Positions 54,045 through 64,000 of a stretch of DNA of 64,000 bases are shown here, piece after piece. The notes beneath the pieces are model-generated. The model saw only the letters and a program-made list of their open reading frames with translations, ran no database searches and was not told the origin of the DNA. Both the position numbers and the translations under genes were made by a program. The stretch is from Imbricaverruca yamaguchii. Its lineage: Eukaryota; Arthropoda; Thecostraca; Neoverrucidae. The stretch's first letter is position 1, and each line of letters opens with the position of its first letter. The stretch spans positions 315,001 to 379,000 of the forward strand of contig JAOTOL010001270.1 in the NCBI GenBank assembly GCA_034440575.1, in the 5' to 3' direction.

Positions 54045-54290
54045 TTTTAAATTATTCATGAAATATAATGGAGCATGCCACTTCCTGAACACTGAGTACA
54101 CATCACTCCCAAAGCAGTTGTACATCATGCTTCTTGATGTGTATTTTGAGTCTACACACCTCATTTCTAACAGGGCTTTGTTTATACATATCATGCTTAT
54201 GATGACTATTATATATTGCAATATGTAACATTTTGTGGTGAAATTTCAGGGAAAGATAATATCTATGGCATAGAAAAGAGACTACCACAT
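54045..54290. repeat. Dispersed repeat D, copy 4
   Basis: AAATTATTCATGAAATATAA and TGCCACTTCCTGAACACTGA match the other copies. Confidence 0.5.
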
Positions 54291-56534
54291 CTAGCTCTGC
54301 TATACAATGTCAATTCTTGAAGATATGGTTGTGCTAGCATTATCAATAATATTGATATTGCTTTATTAGGTGTCTCCAAAAAATGGAAAAGTACCTATAA
54401 ATCATGTCATGGACTCAAAATTGAGCTCCAAAGAATTGCACAATATTTTATTAACATAATTCCCATGGTGAATTTTGCATCTGTCTTGTTTATTTTGACC
54501 TGATACTAACAAAACACTGTTAGCACAAAACTACACCAGGACATTTTTATAAACTATCCAAAGCCTTACCTTATGACCTGGGACTGGGTCAATGCATATA
54601 TTGATAAAATGGTTACTTCAGCCTTTGCCTAAGCCTGTACAGTGCTTGAAGTCATTTCCACACAAAGGGCTGATCAGGACAAATAAGGACCATATGAGGT
54701 TAGGCTTCAGTTGGTCAGTATTTTCTTTTAAACATGATTTTTCTTTCTACACCCATTACTACACTCAGAGCATGGCTTTTTAAATCTTATATTGCTAACC
54801 AACTGAAAAGTAAGCACTTGCAGTGGAAATCAGAAACCACACCATCTTAATGGTATTATTTTACTCTAAAGCAGATATTCATAAGCTTTATTTACCTCAA
54901 TCATGAGTTGAAAGGGGTTTGTGGTATTAGAGAAAATAACTGTTGGTACATTGTGCAGTTTTGTATAAGGAAACATCACATTTCATTATATATCTACCTA
55001 TGTAGGAAGACATATCTAGCTATGTAGGAACTTTCCTACCTGGCCATTGGCATAGGCCTACGTTTGTTGCCAGTTACAGGCACATTTGGGCATTGCACAT
55101 TTGTTTCTAACCATGCTTCTCGCTTGACAAAAGCAACCCACAATAGCCAAGCAGTTGGACATTACTCATCACTATTGGCTTAACAGCTCATTCCGAATCC
55201 TACCTTCAGACCAGGTACCTATCCAGGTAGGTATGTAGGTAGATGTATCCCTTAATATAACCAATTGCTCCCACCCTCGAGCACATCAGGGAGAATAACA
55301 ATGCTACAATCGAGCTCCAGATCAAAAGCTTGTTACTTAGAAATGATATGAAACATATGGTAGCTATGAAAAAGAACAAGACTGACTGATGACATCATTT
55401 AAGAGAGGTTTTACTTTCTTTTCCTTTACAGGCTTCATGAATATACTTACATAACTCTAAACTGTATTCAGTAAGTTACAGAAATTGGGAAATATGTGTA
55501 ACTTTAAATTATTAATCACATTAATTTGCTGAACTGCTTTCCTTTCTCCCGATTTTGTTTGTTTATTAAGCACTAGGTAAGAGAAGCACGATTACGAAAC
55601 ATGACACGATATACGAAATACGGACTCTTTCTTCTTGGGAAGTCACCTGGAAAAAGGTCATTATAAGCTACTCAATCTGGCGAATATGTGGCGAGTATTT
55701 TGGGAACTAAGTATTGTTCGCATACTCCATGTTGAAATACTCGCGATTTATTTAAGATGAAGGTTCTTGTTAGTGCCACGGCTATTAAAATATTGGTATT
55801 ACAGTGATATCAATCAATTCATCATGAGCAATAACGCTGCGCTTCACCTCTGTAATGTTAAAAATTTCATTGTCCTTGTTCTAAAACTCTTAGTTTTGAA
55901 CCCGGGCTTTATTAACAATACAATTAACCAATACTGACGGTTAGACATAGTTTCACTATATCGTATCCACGAGACAAGTTTCACGCACATTCTACATGCT
56001 TGAAGAAAGAAATTGTGTTAGGTCTGGTTGAGTTATGAAAGGCTATATTTTTGTATTCTTGCACTTAAAGCAACCACTAGACATGTGGTGCACACATTTT
56101 AACTACATGAAGCATGCAGTGGCGCTATGCTTAGTTAGGTTAGATTCTTCTTTTAAGCAGAACATGTTTTTATAAAAATATTCTTTCATGTTTTTTTCCA
56201 ATTGTTTTTCATTTTTGTTTTGGAAACAAAGATTAAGATGTTAGGTTAGCTACTCATGTGATTCTTAAATATATTTTTTTTTAAATAAACAGATTTGATT
56301 TTTTGTTTCTTCCATGGAAGGTTAGGACAGGTTATGTCACCTTTCTTCTTTTTTGGTGTTGATTTGCCTAGGTACCAACTGAAGAGTATTCATTTGCAGA
56401 GAAAATGTGGTGCCACAGCAAACTAACAAAATTCATAAAGATTGCATTGGAAACAATTTTTTTTAAATACTTCAAGTAAAAATTTACCAATTTGTGCTAG
56501 TAGAGGCCACATGTATATTTGACTTGACTTTGTG

Positions 56535-56600
56535 GTCTTAACCCAGATGGGCACATGTGGCTCTTATTGAGCCTTAGTACTTCATGGCTTGTGTTGTTGA
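56535..56600 (+). mobile_element. CR1-like 3' UTR remnant
   Basis: AACCCAGATGGGCACATGTGG and TTATTGAGCCTTAGTACTTC resemble the 3' end of LINE copy 1 at 4030-4090. Confidence 0.6.
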
Positions 56601-56969
56601 TCGTGATGCCAGAAAGTTCAGTGCACTGCATACTGCATAGTCAAGAGAACAACAATGGATGAGTGCACAGGTTGCAGGGTTGTGCTGCTATTCAAGTCAC
56701 ACAGTGATCAGTCCAAAGAGGCATGGGACCATATGATTTGACATGCACACTGGAGGGTCTCTCAGTAATGCATACCAAAGGGGCAATCTGCCCCTCACAC
56801 TGGGATTTCAAAAACACTGAAGCAAAAGTATGCAGTTTGAAAGGCAGATTATGTCTGTAGTGATCTTGCTTTAGCACACAGTTCATGACTGTAGATCAAT
56901 GTCTTCAGGGGCAAACAATCAGGCACCTCTCTGTAGCACTGACAAAGCCTTTAAGTAGCAAGGTTTCAT

Positions 56970-57057
56970 TGCAATATCACCTCATCCTGGGCACTGTATA
57001 ACCACTGCAGTTGATGTGCCCAAAACCCTAATAACTAACTAACTGCAATATCACCTC
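56970..57057 (+). mobile_element. Tail-only retroposon 5 with 14-bp target-site duplication
   Basis: TGCAATATCACCTC at 56970-56983 and 57044-57057 brackets 60 bases ending CCCTAATAACTAACTAAC. Confidence 0.88.
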
Positions 57058-57190
57058 CCATTTATGAGATATCCTTAAAAAGAGGATGGCTGTTTGCATG
57101 TCAATGAATTCATGTTGCTCTGTTTGGTGAATTAGATGCTTGTGTGGAATTCTATCAAAAACCTTGCAAAAGTGAAAGAATGAAGTGAAC
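57058..57190 (-). pseudogene. Reverse transcriptase motif A fragment
   Basis: The minus strand reads FCKVFDRIPHKHLIHQTEQH, a clear motif-A block of a LINE polymerase. Nothing else of the element was recognised. The tail-only insert 5 ends at its edge. Confidence 0.65.
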
Positions 57191-57254
57191 AATTTTAGAA
57201 GATTTAGTACCATTGTGTAATATCATCAATATCTTATTGAGAAAAAGTCCAGTG

Positions 57255-57360
57255 ATGGCTGCACTTCAATTTGCTGGTGCTAAGCTACCACCAGAAATCA
57301 AGCTTCTTCGATCCCAGGAATCAGCTGTATCAGAAGATGAACTGAATATCCTGATTCAAG
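57255..57360 (+). CDS. COMMD5: COMMD5 exon 1
   Basis: The 35 codons and one base begin MAALQFAGAKLPPEI, end LNILIQ and are followed by GTATGT. It sits in AT-rich DNA. Confidence 0.8.
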
Positions 57361-60300
57361 GTATGTTTGGTAATTGTAGAGCAGACATCACAGTTGACAC
57401 TTGCTGTCACCTGCGAGAAGTTTCAAGTAACCTAAGAGGTTTCTGGTAATATAGCTTTTTGTATATGGGCATGGTACCTTTGACTCTAACATATTTGTGG
57501 TATGAACATATATGTTCTTTTGAAATGCTTATGTCACATGAAAGCAATTGACTGAGTTCACCACTGTAGTCACCTAGTTTAGTTTGGACATATGGATGCT
57601 TAACATGATTCAAACTTGTACTTATGGTCAAATTACATCACATCATTCAGCATACAGAAAATGTTGTATTCATCACATAGCAATGCATACAATGGATTTT
57701 ATGGAGTATATAATAATTTTGTTCCATAAAATCCAGGTCCATTTTTTCAAATCCAGATTTCTGCCATTGCATGATGACTGGTACAGCAGGTCTTTAGTCC
57801 ACCACAGGTTTATCTGTTCACTCTTCAGTGGCATCAGGCAGAATGTATTAGATTCTCTAAATCTGCATATGATGTATTATATTTGTGAAATTTTGTACTG
57901 TTCCATCTGGAGACATTTTACAAGTGAGATAGTCTGCCAACTGTGATGCCTGCTGTGATTACTGTATAATTAATTACCAATATGTCAATGACTATGTGGA
58001 ATTGTGTCACCAAATTGTAGTGTGACATGCATATAATTAGCTGCCAGGATGTTTGAAATTAGTGGGACCAGTGTAGCTATTTTGCATTCTTTTGGAATAG
58101 GACTCCATGGATGTTGACTCTCACTAGGGATTTGAGGTTTGGCATGTCACAATCTGCCACTTACTGTGTGAATAAGTGAAGTGTATTCTTTGCTGCTGAT
58201 AATTTTTGTGTGCTACATCTAACATCTAGCTAAAACTGAATTTTTAAACACTGGAGCATGTAAATGTGTGTATGTGTGTACATAAATGTGTGACTATGCA
58301 TATGAAGCACTCTATCAATGTATGCCACAGCCCATGGTGTGCACCACTCTAAATATACATTTAGGTACAAAGGTAAGTGGAAGTTAGGATTATCTTTGAA
58401 CAATGCTCTTTCTATGTGTACAGGTGTACACAGGCACCAGCTAGCAGCCCACTGGTGTCTGTTGCCCATCTTGTGTGGCCATGTGTCATGTGTCAGGTGC
58501 AGTGGTATACCATGTGTTATTTGTCTGGTGCATACACCACATGTTGCATGTCTGGTGCAGTGGTACACCACATGTTGTGTGTCTGGTGCAGTGGTACACC
58601 ATGTGTTGCATGTCTGGTGCAGTGGTACACCACATGTTGTGTGTCTGGTGCAGTGGTACACCACATGTTGTTTGTCTGGTGCATACACCACATGTTGTGT
58701 GTCTGGTGCAGTGGTACACCACATGTTGTGTGTCTGGTGCAGTGGTACACCATGTGTTGCATGTCTGGTGCAGTGGTACTCCACATGTTGTGTGTCTGGT
58801 GCAGTGGTACACCACATGTTGTGTGTCTGGTGCAGTGGTACACCACATGTTGTGTGTCTGGTGCAGTGGTACACCATGTGTTGTGTGTCTGGTGCAGTGG
58901 TACACCACATGTTGTGTGTCTGATGCAGTGGTACACCACATGTTGCATGTCTGGTGCAGTGGTACACCATGTGTTGCATGTCTGGTGCAGTGGTACACCA
59001 CGTGTTGCATGTCTGGTGCAGTGGTACACCACATGTTGTGTCTGGTGCAGTGGTACACCACATGTTGTGTGTCTGGTGCAGTGGTACACCACATGTTGTG
59101 TGTCTGGTGCAGTGGTACACCACATGCTGTGTGTCTGGTGCAGTGTGTCTGTGCAGTGGTACACCACGTTTATGTCTGGTGCAGTGGTACACCACATGCT
59201 GTGTGTCTGATGTTGATGTTTGTTGCAGTGGTACACCATGGCATGTTGTGTGTCTGGTGCAGTGGTACACCACATGTTGTGTGTCTGGTGCAGTGGTACA
59301 CCACGTATGTTGTTTGGTGCAGTGGTACACCACGTTGTTGATGTCTGGTGCAGTGGTACACCACATGTTGTGTGTCTGGTGCAGTGGTACACCACATGTT
59401 GTGTGTCTGGTGCATTGATACACCATGTGTTGTGTGACTGGTGCAGTGGTACACCACATGTTGTGTGTCTGGTGCAGTTGTACACCACATGTTGCATGTC
59501 TGGTGCAGTGGTACACCACATGTTGTGTGTCTGGTGCAGTGGTACACCACGTGTTGTGTGTCTGGTGCAGTGGTACACCACGTGTTGCATGTCTGGTGCA
59601 GTGGTACACCACATGTTGCATGTCTGGTGCAGTGGTACACCACGTGTTGCATGTCTGGTGCAGTGGTACACCACGTGTTGCATGTCTGGTGCAGTGGTAC
59701 ACCACGTGTTGCAGCCGCGCAGCACCACGTGGACGGCGCCACGGCCGAGGCGGAGCGTCTGTTCCGTGGCGCTCGGAGCCGCTCCACGTGCTGCCGCCTG
59801 GCGGCCGTGTACGGCGGCTTGGTGACCCTGCTGGAGGCGGGCAGGACTGTGCCGCCGGGCCGCCGTCGGGCCGACACTCTCTCCGACATACTCCGGCACG
59901 CGAGGTGAGCCTACCCAGCTGGGCCGCCGCGGTACTGACCCTTTGACACCCTCTGGCAAGCGAGGTGAGCCTACCCAGCTGGGCCGCCGCCGTACTGACC
60001 CTTCGGCACCCTCCGGCAAGCAAGGTGAGCCTACCCAGCTGGGCCGCCGCCGTACTGACCCTTCGGCACCCTCCGGCACACAAGGTGAGCCTACCCAGAT
60101 GGGCCGCCGCCGTACTGACCCTTCGACACCCTCCGGCACACAAGGTGAGCCCAAGCTGGACTACCGGACTGACACTCGGACACCATTTGACACACCGACG
60201 CCCTTTGACACTCCGACACCCTTTGACACACCGACACCATTTGACACACCGCACCATTTAACACACCGACACCCTTTGACACACCGACACCATTTGACAC

Positions 60301-63300
60301 ACCGACACCATTTGACACACCGACACCCTTTGACACACCGACACCATTGGATATGCCAGATGAGTCCCCAGCCAGCTGGCTGGACTGATCAGCTGTTGAG
60401 GTCGTTAATGGCGTACTCAGACCTTGCAGTTGACACGAGGGAAACATCTTTATAGTGTTATGTCGCGAAGCTAACGTTCGGCTCCCATATACGTCATGAA
60501 GTAGGCACTGTCAGTTGGCACGCGCTGTCCGTACAGTCATTTATGGGCGCTGTATGACCGAAGCAGTCTATGTGCCCCTAAGCCCAAATAACCAATCAAC
60601 TGTACAGTCATTCTCTCGTTCGAGCATTCATCACTTGCGCATTGGTGTTCGGTTTCTTCCCACGCCATGTTTATGGGTGGCGGTGATCTGCTCTGCACCT
60701 TAGTTCACTCATCAGTGCACTCATTCATTCATTCATTCCCTTGATATTTAGTTCACTCACTCATTGCCTGTTTCAATAGCGCAAACAGGTGTTTGGCGGG
60801 CAGAAGCAGCATCCTAAAATTAGTTCACCATTAACTGTGCGGATGAAGAAAGAAGTTGCTTTGGAATGGTGAAAGAGTGGAAGAAAATAAAGGATCGTCA
60901 CTTAAGGATTAAAAACGTAGAATGTCTTTCACTTCAGTCACATGCATTTTACATTATTGAGCAGTCGTGTGCATAATGACTACCCACACATGCGGCAAAA
61001 TGGTAAAAACCTAAGGCAAGGATGAAATAGCACAATTCCATTAACTGTGAATTTCCAAGCCACATGGTCAATTATTTTACACTGGGCAGAAGCTTGTCGG
61101 ATTGATAGGAGTTATAGCATTCATGGATCATTCCGGCGGCCATCCGGTTGTCCTGGAATAAGGCCCCGGCAATATTATCAGGAATTGATATAAGATACAA
61201 ATGGAAATACAAGTTGCAGTATATTGTGGTTGTTTTTCTGTGATTAACACACGCACACTCCTCTTTACACTGAGACACTCTTCATATTGCCAGCAGCCAG
61301 ATGGAAACAAAATATGCCGCTGAATTATTATGTGTTCATGGAAGACTGATCTGGCATCCTTGGTGCATGCTACTGGGCGCAGAGTCGCATTAACTAACTT
61401 ACCACGCTGTCTCTAGCTGTGGTGCACAGGGTGCCGGAGCGGTGGTGACCTGCCCTGCTGACCTAGTCACGTGACAGGTGTGCTGTGGTGCACAGGGTGC
61501 CGGAGCGGTGGTGACCTGCCCTGCTGACCTAGTCACGTGACAGGTGTGCTGTGGTGCACAGGGTGCCGGAGCGGTGGTGACCTGCCCTGCTGACCTAGTC
61601 ACGTGACAGGTGTGCTGTGGTGCACAGGGTGCCGGAGCGGTGGTGACCTGCCCTGCTGACCTAGTCACGTGACAGGTGTGCTGTGGTGCACAGGGTGCCG
61701 GAGCGGTGGTGACCTGCCCTGCTGACCTAGTCACGTGACAGGTGTGCTGTGGTGCACAGGGTGCCGGAGCGGTGGTGACCTGTCCTGCTGACCTATCACG
61801 TGACAGGTGTGCTGTGGTGCACAGGGTGCCGGAGCGGTGGTGACCTGCCCTGCTGACCTAGTCACGTGACAGGTGTGCTGTGGTGCACAGGGTGCCGGAG
61901 CGGTGGTGACCTGCCCTGCTGACCTAGTCACGTGACAGGTGTGCTGTGGTGACAGGGTGCCGGAGCGGTGGTGACCTGCCCTGTGACCTAGTCACGTGAC
62001 AGGTGTGCTGTGGTGCACAGGGTGCCGGAGCGGTGGTGACCGCCTGCTGACTAGTCACGTGACAGGTGTGCTGTGGTGCACAGGTGCAGGAGCGGTGGTG
62101 ACCTGCCCTGCTGACCTAGTCACGTGACAGGTGTGCTGTGGTACACAGGGTGCCGGAGCGGTGGTGACCTGCCCTGCTGACCTAGTTCACGTGACAGGTG
62201 TGCTGTGGTGCACAGGGTGCCGGAGCGGTGGTGACCTGTCCTGCTGACCTAGTCACGTGACAGGTGTGCTGTGGTGCACAGGGTGCCAGGGCGGTGATGA
62301 CCTGTCCTGCTGACCTAGTCACGTGACAGGTGTGCTGTGGTGCACAGGGTGCCGGAGCGGTGGCGACCAGCACTGCTGACCGCCATGCTCACCGGGTCTG
62401 CTCGCCCCACCGGCCCGTCTACTCCGCAGCCCGTATCCTGGGACCTGGACGTGATCATCGCAGACAGGTAACGTCGGCCTCGGTAGCTCGTAAAATAAGC
62501 CAAGGTTCGATGGCGTCGGCAGTGTCCGACTGTGGTAGACTGCCGGACCACAGAGTCTGGTCTCCGTCGGGCCCCCGGCCCGTCTACGGGGACCTGGGCG
62601 TTACCATTGCAGACATGTGGTGCCTCAGTTGCGCAGCGTTCAGGTGCTGCAGATGTGCTGGAGGACACATCAGCTGCAGATGTGCTGGATGTTACAACAG
62701 CTGCAGATGTGACGTGCTGCAGATGTGCTGGAGGTTACACCAGCTGCAGATGTGACGTGACGCTGGTGACGGCTCTGTGTATTGTTAGGGCCTGATTAGC
62801 TGTAGTTTGGTGCCAAGACTTGCAGAAGTAGTTGCGAGATAGTCCCGGAATGCGAGAAATGACGATCGATAAGTGGTTCAAATTGCGCCGACCGAGCCGA
62901 AGGTACTGTAGCCAAGTGAAGCCGAGAGAAAGCAGAAGCCAGAAGTCTTCCAACTCCCTGACGCGCTTTGTTCTTGCGATCCTGTGCCCCTGGCCAGTGC
63001 CCCAGGCGCCGAGGTGCTGTTCTCGGTCGGTGGCTTCGGACTGCTGTGGGTGGCTGGGGGCACCTGCTGGCGACTAGCCACATGACTGTGATCCTGTTGG
63101 AGTCATTCTCTAAGCGCGTGCCGTCTTCCAGCGAGCGAGGCCGGGTGTTCGAGCCGGCCGTCAGTCTGAAGGTGGTCCACGGCTCCGGCGGCGTCGCCTG
63201 TCTGCAGTTCTCCAAGGCGCAGTTTCTCCGTTTCCGCCGAGAGATGGCGGTGGTGCAGCGCGAGATGGACGCCCCGCATGTCCGGACCCGCCCCGGCTGA
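57255..63300 (+). CDS. COMMD5: COMMD5-like COMM-domain protein, four exons
   Basis: Exons 57255-57360, 59715-59904, 62348-62467 and 63132-63300 join in phases 1, 2 and 2 to give 194 residues. Exon 1 carries LQFAGAKLPPEIKLL, like the GAQLPPEV region of COMMD5. Exon 2 has VYGGLVTLLEAGRTVPPG and ADTLSDIL, matching the COMMD5 order. Exons 3 and 4 form the COMM domain: VSWDLDVIIAD, then FEPAVSLKVV, then FSKAQFLRFRREM before TGA. COMMD proteins assemble with CCDC22 and CCDC93 into the Commander complex, which works with endosomal recycling; that role is inferred from the family. The human protein is about 30 residues longer at its N-terminus, so an upstream exon is possible. Other COMMD members fit less well. 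Confidence 0.86.
57361..58480. other. COMMD5 intron 1, AT-rich part
   Basis: No further exon was recognised; short open frames lack family features. The 31-bp array follows. Confidence 0.45.
58485..59714 (+). repeat. 31-bp minisatellite ending at the COMMD5 exon 2 acceptor, about 40 copies
   Basis: Units contain GGTGCAGTGGTACACCACAT and GTTGTGTGTCT, or CACGTGTTGCATGTCT near the exon. The last unit changes TTGCAT to TTGCAG and becomes the acceptor itself. The opposite strand is open for hundreds of codons; this is a repeat effect. Confidence 0.95.
59715..59904 (+). CDS. COMMD5: COMMD5 exon 2
   Basis: It follows GTGTTGCAG in phase 1 and encodes AAQHHVDGATAEAERLFRG through SDILRHA plus two bases, before GTGAGC. 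It is very GC-rich compared with exon 1. Confidence 0.85.
59890..60150 (+). repeat. 60-bp repeat made of COMMD5 exon 2 end plus donor, about 5 donor copies
   Basis: The true boundary CTCCGGCACGCGAG|GTGAGC is followed at 60-base steps by CTCTGGCAAGCGAG|GTGAGC, CTCCGGCAAGCAAG|GTGAGC and two CTCCGGCACACAAG|GTGAGC copies. Between them is CCCAGCTGGGCCGCCGCC. All keep a good donor. Confidence 0.95.
60170..60355 (+). repeat. 18-bp tandem repeat, about 10 copies
   Basis: Units of the form ACACCGACACCCTTTGAC follow the donor-copy array in COMMD5 intron 2. Confidence 0.92.
60531..60612 (+). mobile_element. Tail-only retroposon 6 with 11-bp target-site duplication
   Basis: GTACAGTCATT at 60531-60541 and 60602-60612 brackets 60 bases that begin TATGGGCGCTGTATGACC and end CCCAAATAACCAATCAAC. 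Confidence 0.88.
60822..61085 (+). repeat. Dispersed repeat C, second long copy
   Basis: The segment matches 26122-26396 along its length, from TTCACCATTAACTGTGCGGA to GGTCAATTATTTTACACTG. It lies in COMMD5 intron 2, just after an (ATTC)n run near 60720-60738. Confidence 0.85.
61086..61409. other. COMMD5 intron 2, unique part
   Basis: No feature was recognised before the 64-bp array begins. Confidence 0.5.
61410..62365 (+). repeat. 64-bp minisatellite made of COMMD5 exon 3 acceptor plus exon start, about 15 copies
   Basis: Each unit contains GTGGTGCACAG followed by GGTGCCGGAGCGGTGG, the same acceptor and first exon bases as the true exon at 62348. Then come GACCTGCCCTGCTGACCTAG and CACGTGACAG. 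In the copies the exon frame meets TGA where the true exon has CGA. Confidence 0.95.
62348..62467 (+). CDS. COMMD5: COMMD5 exon 3 (start of COMM domain)
   Basis: It follows GGTGCACAG in phase 2, encodes VPERWRPALLTAML through VSWDLDVIIAD plus two bases, and ends before GTAACG. The Trp in SWDLDV is the conserved COMM-domain residue. Confidence 0.85.
62468..63131. other. COMMD5 intron 3
   Basis: It holds imperfect repeats of GCTGCAGATGTGCTGGA (62640-62760) and a partial echo of the exon 3 end at 62560-62620. No further exon is needed, as the phases fit. Confidence 0.6.
63132..63300 (+). CDS. COMMD5: COMMD5 exon 4 (end of COMM domain)
   Basis: It follows GCCGTCTTCCAG in phase 2 and encodes ERGRVFEPAVSLKVVHGSGG, FSKAQFLRFRREMAVV and a short tail to TGA at 63298. 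Confidence 0.85.
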
Positions 63301-64000
63301 TGAGTGCCGGTGGGCTGCTCGCTTGGTGATGAGTGCCGAGGAAGGGAAGAGGTGGCGAAGCCTGTTACGCCCAGGGTTGAAGCAGTTGTGACGTCACGAC
63401 ATGGGGACGATGATACAACATGCGGATTTTCCTGCCTAAGGAGCCAGTGCCGGGCAGTGGTCTGGAATGTCAGACACCGCGAAATCAGTAGTTTTCCATC
63501 GTGTGTTTCTGGCCGGTGCTCCTCCAAGCTCTTGATCTCCCACCAGATAACGGCTACGGATTTCAGCGGAGTTTGCCATACCCGTGTTAGTGGCGATGGC
63601 GGTGTCCATTGTGACATCTGCCGTGCATCTGACGATTCCTGTCAATAATTTGCTGCTGTTCAACATTTGAGCTACCTTTTCAGCCAGCAATCCAGTTCAT
63701 GAACTAATTGTGCTGTTCGCTAAATCGGCTTAAGCGACTTGGAGGTTCATTTTTATGCTCGTCTCTACCCATGTTTCTGGTGGGGGTGTTCGATAGGGTC
63801 TGACAACACGAGCTGGGCTGCTTTGGTGATGTCAGTGGTGCCGATAAACGTGAGGTTAGCCATCAGTCGCCGATAGGAAAAGTGTGGCCTTTGACGATTG
63901 AAAAGCAGCTCACTATCGGAATAAAAAGGCATCAATGACAAAAATCGAGATCTTCCGAAACGTGATGTTCTATCTTCCGAAACATGGGCATTAGCAAGCA
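63301..64000. other. DNA after COMMD5
   Basis: No recognised gene. A TGACGTCA lies at 63389-63396. A polyadenylation site could not be fixed. Confidence 0.4.

Larger units (their letters stand above)
50381..56969. other. AT-rich DNA between M6 and COMMD5
   Basis: The M6 start exon should lie here or beyond but was not recognised; a TGACGTCA lies at 50767-50774. A SINE-like tail with GGGGTTTTAGGGTGCGTCAA is near 51825. The stretch also has a (TA)n run at 53815-53846 and a CR1 3'-UTR-like piece at 56535-56595. No gene was recognised. Confidence 0.4.

Noticed and set aside
58230..60257. 675-codon minus-strand frame
   Set aside because: It is the reverse reading of the 31-bp array plus COMMD5 exon 2; the plus-strand exon is supported by protein similarity and matching phases.
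62968..63131. Extension of COMMD5 exon 4 upstream in the open frame
   Set aside because: The acceptor at 63131 fits phase 2 and the COMM-domain alignment exactly; the upstream reading adds unrelated residues.

Overview
The window is nuclear DNA of an animal, most likely an arthropod and plausibly a crustacean. The evidence is split genes with GT-AG introns, CR1-like LINEs, tRNA-derived SINEs, degenerate CCTAACC-type runs and a great many minisatellites. The species cannot be fixed from sequence alone. I see no operons, CRISPR arrays, phage or bacterial replicon features.

Five protein-coding loci can be supported. Four have exon phases that fit together exactly: RNF170 on + (8596-14081, 3 exons, ER ubiquitin ligase), RNA polymerase II subunit RPB7 on + (19212-21615, 3 exons, 172 residues), the proteolipid-family tetraspan M6 on - (30747-50380, 5 exons found, first exon missing) and COMMD5 on + (57255-63300, 4 exons). 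The fifth is an apparently intronless mitochondrial crotonase-family gene on + (27225-28083) with one frameshift. The genes look functionally unrelated.

Layout: 0.7-4.1 kb is a decayed CR1-like LINE, and 6.1-7.1 kb is a second fragment. RNF170 spans 8.6-14.1 kb, with SINEs in its introns. 14-19 kb has no recognisable gene. RPB7 follows, with a homopolymer-ridden intron 2 and 50-bp and 48-bp arrays after its stop. 23-27 kb is mostly AT-rich with duplicated segments, then comes the crotonase gene. 30-50 kb is the M6 gene, whose introns are packed with arrays of 19, 20, 36, ~56, 39 and 54 bp. 50.4-57.2 kb is AT-rich with small retroposon pieces. COMMD5 fills the rest, again with arrays in its introns.

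The most unusual signal is that several intronic minisatellites are built from the splice boundary of the exon they touch. M6 exon 3 is bordered on its 5' side by about 31 copies of its own acceptor plus the first bases of the exon, and on its 3' side by about 117 copies of its own exon end plus donor. COMMD5 exon 2 carries repeated copies of its donor and exon 3 about 15 copies of its acceptor. RNF170 exons 2 and 3 show small versions of the same event. A second novel-looking signal is a set of six retroposed tails, only 47-60 bp long, each with an 11-14 bp target-site duplication.
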